In this document: in pieces, positions 1 to 10,925 of the stretch
Layout: the number at the start of each line of letters is the position of its first letter
How positions within the stretch are numbered: position 1 is the first letter of the stretch
Source: Symbiopectobacterium purcellii
GTDB lineage: Bacteria > Pseudomonadota > Gammaproteobacteria > Enterobacterales > Enterobacteriaceae
Length of the DNA: 64,000 nt
Reading direction: 5' to 3'
Assembly (NCBI RefSeq): GCF_019797845.1
Contig: NZ_CP081864.1
Location: forward strand, 1,488,001 to 1,552,000
The notes under the pieces: generated by a model
What the model was told of the DNA's origin: nothing
Seen by the model: only the letters and a program-made list of their open reading frames with translations
The model's database searches: none
Position numbers and translations under genes: made by a program

Positions 1-2670
<2,670 letters not shown>

Positions 2671-3624
2671 ATGGATAATTTTCAAAAAGAGATAGATGAG
2701 AGAACAAATCTCACTTCCTCCAATAAATTTGAACTGCTGTTGTTCCGTTTGGGCCCCGCAACGCAGGGTGCCGAGTCTGAGTTGTACGGTATCAATGTGT
2801 TCAAACTACGCGAAATCGTACCGATGCCTTCGCTGACCAAAGCGGCGGGCATGAAACCGCCAATGATGGGTATGGTGAATATTCGCGGGCAGGTCATTCC
2901 GGTTATCGATCTGCCAGCATTGCTGGGCTGTGAGCCAAGCACTGGGTTGAACATTCTCCTCATTACCGAGTATGCGCGCAGCACGCAGGCTTTTGCCGTG
3001 GAATCGGTAGATGATATCGTGCGTCTGGACTGGAGTCAGGTGCTTGCCGCCGAGAATGGGGTTAATTCAACTTACATTACCAGTATCGCACGGCTTGATG
3101 CCGATAAATCCAGTAACCGTTTGGCCTTGGTTCTGGACGTAGAACAGATTCTGCACGACATGAATCCGGTCGATCGCGACATCAAAGAAGATAAACTGAA
3201 AACCAAAGGGTTCCGCCTGAAGCCGGGCACGGTAGCGATTGTGGCTGATGACTCCAAGGTGGCACGTTCTATGCTCGAACAAGGCTTGAGCGTCATGCAG
3301 ATTCCTACGTTGATGCATGTCACCGGCCAGGAAGCCTGGAACAAGATTCAGGCGATGGCGAAGGAAGCTCAGCAGGAAGGACGTCCGATTACCGATAAGA
3401 TCTCCTTTGTGCTGACGGACCTGGAAATGCCTGAAATGGACGGTTTCACGCTGACCCGTAATATCAAGCGTGATGAGTTCCTTAAAAAACTGCCTGTGAT
3501 TATCCACTCTTCACTCTCTGGCAGTGCCAATGAAGATCACGTGCGCAAGGTGGGCGCGGATGCTTACGTGGCGAAGTTTGAAATTAATGAATTGGCAGAA
3601 GCGATTCACTCTGTCTTAGACTGA
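2671..3624 (+). CDS. cheV: Chemotaxis protein CheV (CheW-like coupling domain plus receiver domain)
   Basis: Couples chemoreceptors to the kinase CheA and adapts the signal through phosphorylation of its own receiver domain. Residues about 15-165 form a CheW-like domain (YGINVFKLREIVPMP, then MMGMVNIRGQVIPVIDLP). Residues about 185-317 form a response-regulator receiver with the acidic pair D193-D194 (VADDSK), the phospho-acceptor D250 in LTDLEMPEMDGF, and the conserved Lys in YVAKFE. The length of 317 residues is normal for the family. The start is supported by TTGAGGG ten bases upstream. It is monocistronic, converging on the next gene over a strong hairpin. There are no other chemotaxis genes next to it; a methyl-accepting chemotaxis protein lies at 59.4-61.1 kb. 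Confidence 0.96.
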   Translation: MDNFQKEIDERTNLTSSNKFELLLFRLGPATQGAESELYGINVFKLREIVPMPSLTKAAGMKPPMMGMVNIRGQVIPVIDLPALLGCEPSTGLNILLITEYARSTQAFAVESVDDIVRLDWSQVLAAENGVNSTYITSIARLDADKSSNRLALVLDVEQILHDMNPVDRDIKEDKLKTKGFRLKPGTVAIVADDSKVARSMLEQGLSVMQIPTLMHVTGQEAWNKIQAMAKEAQQEGRPITDKISFVLTDLEMPEMDGFTLTRNIKRDEFLKKLPVIIHSSLSGSANEDHVRKVGADAYVAKFEINELAEAIHSVLD

Positions 3625-3650
3625 TGCCATTTTTCCACGGTTAAAGATTC

Positions 3651-3690
3651 ATGCCGCTGGTGCTCTGCTGGGCACCAGCGGCATTTTACA
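3651..3690. terminator. Bidirectional terminator between cheV and the EamA transporter
   Basis: A perfect 13-bp stem (3651-3663 pairs with 3672-3684, arm ATGCCGCTGGTGC) with an 8-base loop, followed by TTTTA on the plus strand. It sits between two convergent genes and can serve both. Confidence 0.8.
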
Positions 3691-4584
3691 TTATGCCGGT
3701 TGTGGGGTTTTTGAACACAGCCAGATGCCAAAGACAATCAGTAGTGCGCTGACCAGATGAAACGTTTCCAGCGTGGTATTGAGAAACACCAGACTAAACA
3801 CGCCGCCTGATAACGGAATCAGGTGAGTGTAGATTTCTCCTCGCGTCGCACCAATATCGCCAATGCCTTTGTTCCAAAAGACATAGGAGAGCCAGGATGG
3901 GAATATTACCAGATAGGCTAACCCGGTTAAAAAATCCCCGCTAAAGTAAGGCGCCGCATCGAGCGAGGGAAGGTCGATGACATGAATAAACACCAAGGGA
4001 ATAAGCAGTATCGCGCCGAGCAATGCGCTAACGGCCACGAATGCATTACCCGGTATACGTTTATCTTTTTTCCTTAAAAAGGTGCAATAGAATGCCCAAC
4101 TGAGCGCCGATCCCATGGTCCATAAATCGCCCTGATTGAGCGCGCTAAAGGTTTCTCGCGTGGGGATCTCTCCCTTTACCACCAGATACAACACGCCACC
4201 GGTACTGAGGATAACGCCGAGCATATTGTTACGCGAAACAGGATCGTTGAATACTAAGCGGTTAAGCAGTAGTACGACGGCTGGCGTCGCTGACATGTAA
4301 ATTGCAGCATTTAACGATGTGGTATATTGCAAGCCAATATAGAGCGTCAAGGGAAAAAGGACTTGCCCGCACACGGAGAGAAAAAACAGGATCCCCATCG
4401 ATGCCCGCATCGTTGGCCAGTGTTGTCGTACCTGTTTGAAATAAAGGATTATCAACAGGATCGCGGTAATAGCCCAGCGCGCTTGCGTCATGATGATGGG
4501 ATCAGCGCGTGCAACCAGAACATGACCAACAACGTAATTTCCCCCCCAGAATAGGGCTGCCATTGTGAGTAAAAGATAAGGCAT
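3691..4584 (-). CDS. EamA (DMT superfamily) metabolite transporter
   Basis: Inner-membrane exporter or importer of the drug/metabolite transporter superfamily; the substrate cannot be told from sequence. About ten hydrophobic helices in two EamA repeats are visible (MPYLLLTMAALFWGGNYVVG opens the first; GDLWTMGSALSWAFYCTFLR opens the second). I start at 4584 (297 residues) rather than 24 codons further upstream, because the DMT fold begins directly with MPYLLL, AAGAGAA lies eight bases upstream and the extension is not membrane-like. It stands alone, divergent from the candidate effector gene across an AT-rich gap. Confidence 0.88.
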   Translation of the reverse strand: MPYLLLTMAALFWGGNYVVGHVLVARADPIIMTQARWAITAILLIILYFKQVRQHWPTMRASMGILFFLSVCGQVLFPLTLYIGLQYTTSLNAAIYMSATPAVVLLLNRLVFNDPVSRNNMLGVILSTGGVLYLVVKGEIPTRETFSALNQGDLWTMGSALSWAFYCTFLRKKDKRIPGNAFVAVSALLGAILLIPLVFIHVIDLPSLDAAPYFSGDFLTGLAYLVIFPSWLSYVFWNKGIGDIGATRGEIYTHLIPLSGGVFSLVFLNTTLETFHLVSALLIVFGIWLCSKTPQPA

Positions 4585-4854
4585 GATTCCATTCTCTTCA
4601 TTAGCGTATTGGCGATGATTTATCATTGGTAAAAGATTGGCAATGATACAAATCAATAATGATTAATTTAAATAGTTATTTGTTTACTACTGGCGTCACT
4701 ATTTCCATTTTAGAAAACATTATATGTCATGATGGAAATTATTTTTTATGATCTTATAGTTTTAAAGCCTGATTATAAAATAATGAGTGATGATTATTAT
4801 TTGGTTGGATGTTAACAATATGCCATTGATTGATTTGATGATATTGGAGGGGAA

Positions 4855-6228
4855 ATGCCACATTGTATCACGTTTAAAGAAGTCGATCTCAGCTATTCTC
4901 ATTTTGTGAGTGTCTGTGATAAATCAGAGTCTGATGATATTATCCGATTGATAAGAAATAATAAGGGGGAAGTTTGTTTGTCATCGAATTACTCTATCGC
5001 TGATCGTGCTATATTGTTTTTCTCTAAGATTCCATGGCTCTCTGATTTTAAATGCATCTCTAACTATAAACAAGAAATTGAGTTCCAACAACACGATGCA
5101 GTTACCGCTTTTTTAGAAACATTGAATAAAGGGTTCGGCAATACATTTTTACTTGGCCGTTTGCCCGAGGGTAAATCTGGGGGGGAGTATCTGAAATGTA
5201 AAAATATCACTAAGTATTTAACGTTAGCCTCTAAAATAAACCCTTCATCATTTATCACCAAATATCATAATCAAAAAAACCTTATAGCTATGAAAGTCGT
5301 TCTGAGCCAAGCTTTTCCGGAAATTAAAAAGGAGTTTTATGATTTTCTATCTGGAAAGGATGATAGGGTTTTAAAAAAATTCCACAATGAAATAAATTAT
5401 CAGGTAAATGAAATCTTACAAGCTAACAGAGTCCCTAGTGGTATTTACAATGACATTAAGGCCCGGATGTTGGAGTTTTTAAATGTAAATGCATTAGGGA
5501 ATAATTATTCGTTGGACGCCCTGAAATGCTATTTGCATACCTTGTCTGGTACGGATAAAGAGAAAGAGAGTCTTAACCAGGTTCCTGGAAAACCGTTTGC
5601 ACTGAAAATGGATGAACGGTTAGCTCTACTCAATATATCTATGGGTAATGATTCATCGGCATTAGATAACTTGCTCTGCGATGTTTTTTTATTCAATGAT
5701 AAACTAAAATTAAAAAGCAGTGAAGATAAAAATCTATTGTGTAGCGGTATGTATGCTTATTTAGCGAAGGAGTTCTACGATGGTTATATAAGAGACGCTA
5801 TCGAGAAAGCGAATGTAGAACGGGGGGACACTGAACATTGGGTTCCATTATCAGCGCCGGTAACACCTTATAGTTTGCAAGAATCGTTATCGGATACGTC
5901 AAGTATTGACAGCTTTTTTAGTTCAGTGTGCAGTGAAGATGACGACACCGAGGTAATATCTTTAGCTGACAGTGATGATTTACCTCCACCGCCAACGCCG
6001 GAAGAACTTAAGCTTATACAGGATGATTTGTCAGATATTGATGATTTTCCACCCCCGCCAACGCCGGAAGAACTTAAGCTTATACAAGATGATTTGTCAG
6101 ATATTGATGATTTTCCGCCACCGCCAACAGCAGAAGAACTTCGTTTGTATCAACAGGAGTCCTCAGAGCCTTATGAGGTAGATAGTCTTTATGGTTCAGC
6201 ATCAGACGAATCCAGCGGCGATAAATAA
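4855..6228 (+). CDS. Candidate type III effector with ActA-like FPPPP repeats
   Basis: A 457-residue protein I do not recognise over its first 340 residues. No signal peptide or membrane segment is visible. After a Ser/Asp-rich linker (about 345-372) the C-terminus holds three 22-residue repeats: LPPPPTPEELKL (from residue 376), FPPPPTPEELKL (398) and FPPPPTAEELRL (420), each preceded by Asp-Asp. The Listeria ActA repeats that bind Ena/VASP EVH1 domains read, from memory, FPPPPTDEELRL, so the match extends beyond the proline core. The next gene encodes a CesT-type chaperone, which is the classic arrangement for a type III secretion substrate. Both genes are markedly AT-rich compared with neighbours, a sign of transfer. 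The start has a strong Shine-Dalgarno (TTGGAGGGGAA). No HrpL box (GGAACC...CCAC) is seen upstream. The effector role is inference; the repeats are directly seen. Confidence 0.72.
   Translation: MPHCITFKEVDLSYSHFVSVCDKSESDDIIRLIRNNKGEVCLSSNYSIADRAILFFSKIPWLSDFKCISNYKQEIEFQQHDAVTAFLETLNKGFGNTFLLGRLPEGKSGGEYLKCKNITKYLTLASKINPSSFITKYHNQKNLIAMKVVLSQAFPEIKKEFYDFLSGKDDRVLKKFHNEINYQVNEILQANRVPSGIYNDIKARMLEFLNVNALGNNYSLDALKCYLHTLSGTDKEKESLNQVPGKPFALKMDERLALLNISMGNDSSALDNLLCDVFLFNDKLKLKSSEDKNLLCSGMYAYLAKEFYDGYIRDAIEKANVERGDTEHWVPLSAPVTPYSLQESLSDTSSIDSFFSSVCSEDDDTEVISLADSDDLPPPPTPEELKLIQDDLSDIDDFPPPPTPEELKLIQDDLSDIDDFPPPPTAEELRLYQQESSEPYEVDSLYGSASDESSGDK
5974..6171 (+). repeat. Three tandem 66-bp repeats encoding the (L/F)PPPPT-EEL units
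   Basis: Units at 5974-6039, 6040-6105 and 6106-6171. The first two are nearly identical at the DNA level; the third diverges after GAAGAACTT. The unit length is a multiple of three, so gain or loss of a unit keeps the frame and changes only the number of proline motifs. Confidence 0.9.
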
Positions 6229-6346
6229 CGCTATTTAACCGGCAGCGAAACTGTGAAGCTATTATAAGTTGTAGTGTATTTTATTTCACACTTTCAGATA
6301 AGTTAGAGGAAGCGGTGACGTTTTATCTCTATCGGGAGGGGAGTTA

Positions 6347-6736
6347 ATGACAGGAACTGGATCGGAAAGACAAATTCATTATTTAGGTGAAAAGTTAGGG
6401 CTGGATATAAAATTAGATGAAAAACAACAGATTTTATTATTAATCGATGGTAAATGCCCAGTATCACTGCAACTTGATGATGGGAAATGGTATTTTTATG
6501 GCATGGTGCGTCATTTGAAAAATGAAGATAGTCCTTGTGCTTTCTATCAAAAAATTCTCAAAGAGAGTTTTAACACATTACGTACGGGGATTGGGGGGCT
6601 GTGCCTCAATGAATCATCGGATATTCTCATGTTCGTTGGTGGGTTTCGAGAGACGAATCACAATGCGGATGAATTGTATGAAAATTTAAATCACTATGTT
6701 CAGCGTTTGGATGTGTTGCGTGAGACGCTGGAATAA
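6347..6736 (+). CDS. CesT/SicP-like type III secretion chaperone
   Basis: Small (129 residues), acidic protein with the length and pattern of class I type III secretion chaperones: an N-terminal helix (LGEKLGLDIKLDEKQQ), a beta strand ILLLIDGKCPVSLQLD, then WYFYGMVRHL and a second half ending in a long helix (NADELYENLNHYVQRLDVLRETLE). Such proteins dimerise in the cytoplasm and bind the N-terminal region of one cognate effector, keeping it secretion-competent. It lies 118 bases downstream of the candidate effector in the same orientation and has a strong Shine-Dalgarno (GGGAGGGGAG). The assignment is by fold-like pattern and context; sequence identity in this family is low. Confidence 0.68.
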   Translation: MTGTGSERQIHYLGEKLGLDIKLDEKQQILLLIDGKCPVSLQLDDGKWYFYGMVRHLKNEDSPCAFYQKILKESFNTLRTGIGGLCLNESSDILMFVGGFRETNHNADELYENLNHYVQRLDVLRETLE

Positions 6737-6790
6737 GAGTGGTTTGAACCGTAGAGTGCTGTCACGGAGCCTGTAAGATAAACAGAAAAT

Positions 6791-6823
6791 CCTTCCCTGC
6801 ATCTCGCCGTTGAGCAGGGAAGG
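6791..6823 (-). terminator. Terminator of nhaC
   Basis: A perfect 10-bp stem CCTTCCCTGC/GCAGGGAAGG around a 13-base loop. On the minus strand it is followed by GATTTTCTG, and it lies 18 bases after the nhaC stop. Confidence 0.6.
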
Positions 6824-6841
6824 TGATGCCGATTAGCGTGA

Positions 6842-8338
6842 TTATTTTTCACCGCTTTCTTGCATTGTGTTTGGCGCAGTGACAAGGATACGCCGAATAT
6901 TCATTCCGGTGATGCCCAATATTAATGTGATTAACGGGGCGGCAATGTTAAAGATAGCAAACGGCATGTAGGCCATGGTAGAGACACCGAGCACCGCTGC
7001 CATATAAGCCCCACAGGAGTTCCAGGGAATCAACGGCGAGGTAACAATACCGGCGTCAGAAACTGCTCTGGAAAGGTTTTCCGGTGCCAATCCTCGTCGG
7101 GCAAATTCAGATTTGAATAAGCGAGTGGGTAACAGCAGAGCAATGTATTGATCGCCTGCAGCAATGTTTAAACCAATAGCCGTAGCAACGACCGAAGCAA
7201 TCAAGCGGCCAACTGTTCTGGCACGTAATAACAGCGGTGTAACCAGTTTGTTGAGCAGACCAAAATCGTCCACCATAATACCGAAGGTGACCGCTCCGAT
7301 GATGAGCCAGATGGTCAGTAACATGCTATCCATGCCACCGCGCGACAGCAGCGCATCGATCTGCTCAATCCCCGAATTCTCCTGAAAACCTGTTGCCATC
7401 GCTGTCCACATTGCTTTTACGGCAAGCAGTGGTGCGGCGGTATCTGGCTCAGCAATAAAACGCAGCACCACCTGCGGTTGCATTATCGGCGTCATAATGC
7501 CTGCCAGTAATGCGGAGCACATAATCGCCAGCGACGCAGGCACCTTTAATACCGAGAGCGTGAGTAAAAAGAATAAAGGCAGCAGATTCCAGGGGGTAAT
7601 GTGGAACAGTTCGTTAAACCGTTTCAACTCATTATCCGTGACGTTGGCATCGAAGGCACTGTGCTGATTCATACCGAGCGCAATAAACGCTATCAAGGCA
7701 ATAGCTGCTGCGGGTAGGGTGGTCCACATCTGAGTGCGAATATGTTTATACAGCTCGACACCATTCAGTTGGGCAGCCAATACGGTGCTTTCAGACAGCG
7801 GTGATACTTTATCGCCCACATAAGCACCGGAAATGACGGCACCGGCGGTGATCTCAGGCGATAAGCCGAGCATATTGGCCAATCCGACCAAGCCAACACC
7901 CAATGTACCGGCGGTTGTCCATGAACTGCCAATACTGAGTGACACGCCCACACACACCAAAAAGGCGATGGGGTAAAACCAGTTCGGCATGATCATGACG
8001 ATGCCGTAATACACCATGGTTGGTATGGTGCCGGACATGTTCCAGGTGCCAATCAATGCGCCCACGGAAAAAAGAATAAAGATGGCACCGGAGACGGTGG
8101 CAATCCCTTTTCGCCCTGATTCAGAAATGTCTTCCCACGTGTGGCCATTTTTTAATATGACCATCGACGTGATCATGGTACTAAGAATAATTGCAACTTG
8201 CAGCGGGCCATTTACCGCATCCAAGCCGAATAAGGCAACGGAAGCCCCTACCAGCACGATCAAGGTGACGACTGGGAGTAAAGCATCAAAATAACTTGGC
8301 GCTTTTATTGTACGGGGAGACTTGGGATCGTTGACCAT
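6842..8338 (-). CDS. nhaC: NhaC-family Na+/H+ antiporter
   Basis: Inner-membrane secondary transporter of the NhaC family (some members exchange malate/lactate or other solutes, so the exact substrate is open). 498 residues with about eleven hydrophobic segments. Family features include SIGSSWTTAGTLGVGLVGLA, ISGAYVGDKVSPLSESTVLAA and the late GDQYIALLLPTRLF and PWNSCGAYM stretches. The start is supported by GGAG seven bases upstream. It is monocistronic, with a terminator downstream, and divergent from the TonB-dependent receptor gene. Confidence 0.88.
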   Translation of the reverse strand: MVNDPKSPRTIKAPSYFDALLPVVTLIVLVGASVALFGLDAVNGPLQVAIILSTMITSMVILKNGHTWEDISESGRKGIATVSGAIFILFSVGALIGTWNMSGTIPTMVYYGIVMIMPNWFYPIAFLVCVGVSLSIGSSWTTAGTLGVGLVGLANMLGLSPEITAGAVISGAYVGDKVSPLSESTVLAAQLNGVELYKHIRTQMWTTLPAAAIALIAFIALGMNQHSAFDANVTDNELKRFNELFHITPWNLLPLFFLLTLSVLKVPASLAIMCSALLAGIMTPIMQPQVVLRFIAEPDTAAPLLAVKAMWTAMATGFQENSGIEQIDALLSRGGMDSMLLTIWLIIGAVTFGIMVDDFGLLNKLVTPLLLRARTVGRLIASVVATAIGLNIAAGDQYIALLLPTRLFKSEFARRGLAPENLSRAVSDAGIVTSPLIPWNSCGAYMAAVLGVSTMAYMPFAIFNIAAPLITLILGITGMNIRRILVTAPNTMQESGEK

Positions 8339-8541
8339 ATATGCTCCATATCCCGTTAAGGTGAAAAGGTTTTTTTAAATTTGGCATGATCGTGTTGCGC
8401 GGCGTGTTCTGGTTTAAGCATAGCCGCTTTTTGCTGTGGTATCGAAGTATGTAATGGGACACCCATTGCTAAATGTTAGTCTGTTTTTTCTCATCCCTTT
8501 TTTACTTTGTAAAGATTCCCTATAAAATGGTAAAGAAATGC

Positions 8542-8574
8542 AAATGATAATGACTGTTGTTTGTATTATCATTT
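8542..8574. promoter_or_regulatory. Candidate Fur operator upstream of the TonB-dependent receptor
   Basis: AAATGATAAT (8542-8551) and its exact inverse ATTATCATTT (8565-8574) flank 13 bases. Both arms carry the GATAAT hexamer of the Fur consensus and could hold two overlapping Fur dimers. It lies about 60-90 bases before the receptor start, where an iron-repressed promoter is expected. Confidence 0.7.
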
Positions 8575-8634
8575 CAAATCATCTCGCAAGTCACTTCATT
8601 GGCATCCATTTAGACGCGTTTCAAGGGAGTTGGG

Positions 8635-10731
8635 ATGATAAAAAAAATGTTAGTTTCGGCACTTACCATCACGGCAGCACCTTACGGGATCTCCGCAGAA
8701 AATAACGATGTGATGGTCGTCACTGCGTAGGGTTATGAACAAAAATTGCGGCAGGCAGCGGCCAGTATTTCTGTCATCAGCCAACGTGAGCTTAGCCAGA
8801 AAAGTTACACCGATCTTGCCGATGCGCTCAGTGATATCGAAGGGGTGGATGTCCATAGTACGACGGGTAAAACGGGAGGCCTTGATATCAGTATTCGCGG
8901 TATGTCCAGCAGTTATACGCTTATCCTGATAGATGGCATCCGACAGAATGGTACCTCTGATGTTACGCCAAATGGGTTTGGTGCCATGAATACCAGTTTT
9001 ATGCCGCCACTTTCTGCCATTGAACGTATTGAAGTTATTCGCGGACCGATGTCGACGCTATATGGCTCTGATGCTATTGGCGGCGTGGTGAATATTATTA
9101 CCAAAAAAGTGCCCAACGAATGGGGCAGTACCGCAACGCTGGAGCACACCTTTCAGGAAAACACTGACTTTGGCGACAGTTCAAAATTCTCATTTTATTC
9201 CGGCGGTGCATTAATTGAAGATAAATTGGGGCTGTCACTACGCGGCAGTATTTTTCGTCGCGGGGCTTCTCAGGTTGAATCATCAAGTACCGGTACTGAA
9301 CTGAGTAATCGTGGGCCAAACCCCGTTAAGTCAGATAATTATACGCTAGGCAATAAATTACAGTGGCAGATTAATGATAAAAATGTGTTCTGGCTGGATG
9401 GTGAGATCGCCAATCAGAAATACGATAACGCCGAAAGCCAACTTGGTACGATCGGTGCCGCAGGAGGATATGAAGATACGTTGCGTTATCAGCGTCGTAA
9501 AGTGACCCTTGGCAGTGATAATTATCTGAGCTTCGGTACTTGGAATTCGAGCCTCTCGTACAATAAAACCGAGAATAAAGGCCGACTGATCACCAACGCT
9601 TCTGTTCCTGCTGCTACGGGCCTGGCGGGAACCAAGCGCGATCTTGAAAATACCAATATTATCCTTGATTCCAAACTGGTCGCGCCGTTGGGAGACAGCC
9701 ATCTGTTAACGGTTGGGGGCCAGTATTGGGATGCCCGCATGAAGGACGGCATCGTTCTGGCGAATAACGGCAAAGCGTTCCGTCAGGACTCTTGGTCTCT
9801 GTTCACTGAGGATGAATGGCGAATTGTCGATCCGCTGGCACTGACATTCGGTGCCCGTTATGAGCATCAGGAGACCTTTGGCGGACATGTCAGTCCTCGC
9901 GCCTATCTGGTCTGGGATGCACATGATGATATCACGGTGAAAGGGGGCGTTAGCACCGGATACAAAACGCCGTCTCTTGCGCAATTGCACGATGGCATCA
10001 GTGGCGTCACCGGACAGGGGACGATTACCACGATCGGCAACCCGAAATTGAAACCGGAAGAGAGCGTCAATACTGAACTGGGTGTTTACTATGAGAACCA
10101 GAGCGGTTTTGGTGCGAACGCAACGTTATTCCACAACCGTTTCAAAAACAAAATCAACAGTGAAACCATCGACAGCGTCACCAGCACCTATACCAACATT
10201 GGCAGAGCGACCACTCAGGGCATTGAGCTGGCAACAACCATTCCTTTGTGGTCTGACGATTGGTCACTCAACATGAACTACACCTTTACCGACAGTGAAC
10301 AAAAGGATGGTGAGAATAAAGGGGCATCACTGACCAATACGCCCAGACATATGGCGAATGCGCGTTTGAATTGGAACGTGAATGAGAAACTCTCTACCTG
10401 GTTAAAGGCAGAGCACCGCAGTAAAACTGCGCGATTCACCGACAACTATGAAAACCTGAGCGCTGCGAATAAGGTGGTTTACGATAATCTCGGCGCATAT
10501 TTTAAATCCTTTACTGTCTACAATCTTGGTGCGTCATACAAAGTGTCCAAAGATGTGACGCTCAACGGCGCTATCAATAACCTGACGGATAAAGATTTTA
10601 CCCGGACACACGTGTTTGCTGTGGGGTGCGGGACAACAACCGCTGGGGATTACTTTACCTCTTCCCAGAGTACCACCGGCTATGTGATGCCTGGGCGTAA
10701 TTACTGGCTTTCCGTGAATGTGAATTTCTGA
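8635..10731 (+). pseudogene. CirA/FepA-type TonB-dependent receptor with an in-frame amber at codon 32
   Basis: Outer-membrane receptor for a ferric catecholate or similar siderophore, energised by TonB. The start at 8635 (AAGGGAGTTGGG upstream) gives a signal peptide (MIKKMLVSALTITAAP) cleaved near residue 21, then a TonB box (DVMVVTA) at residues 25-31. Codon 32 is TAG (8728-8730) where relatives usually have Ser, inside MVVTA-S/G. From residue 33 the frame is open to 10731: plug domain (ISVISQRELSQKSYTDLADA; IRGMSSSYTLILIDGIRQNG; IERIEVIRGPMSTLYGSDAIGG is its hallmark) and a full barrel ending in aromatic Phe (WLSVNVNF). Without suppression only a 31-residue leader peptide is made. A TTG at 8746 could restart translation but would lack signal peptide and TonB box. 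A Fur-type operator lies upstream. Confidence 0.87.
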
Positions 10732-10757
10732 TCCTTCACGCGTTGTTGCGTCATACA

Positions 10758-10799
10758 AAAAATCAGAAGGCGTAGTACAGGACGACTTCTGATTTTTAT
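10758..10799 (+). terminator. Terminator of the TonB-dependent receptor gene
   Basis: A 12-bp perfect stem (10758-10769 with 10786-10797, arm AAAAATCAGAAG) and a 16-base loop; the 3' arm ends in a run of T followed by ATTTTA. Confidence 0.75.
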
Positions 10800-10925
10800 T
10801 TTATCTCTGCCATACTTCACATCATCCGTGCGTTTTTGTAGGCAAGCCATTCCTGCTGTGCAACCTGCGCTGTCACCTGCCAGCGAGCAGGCCGATCCCC
10901 GTAATGAAGATTAAATGGAAGAAGT

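Noticed and set aside
4327..4554. Open frame on the plus strand inside the EamA transporter gene
   Set aside because: It is the antisense of a well-supported membrane protein and has no ribosome site or protein-like pattern.
4680..4854. HrpL-type promoter for the candidate effector
   Set aside because: No GGAACC...CCAC pair with suitable spacing is found upstream, so Hrp control is not supported.
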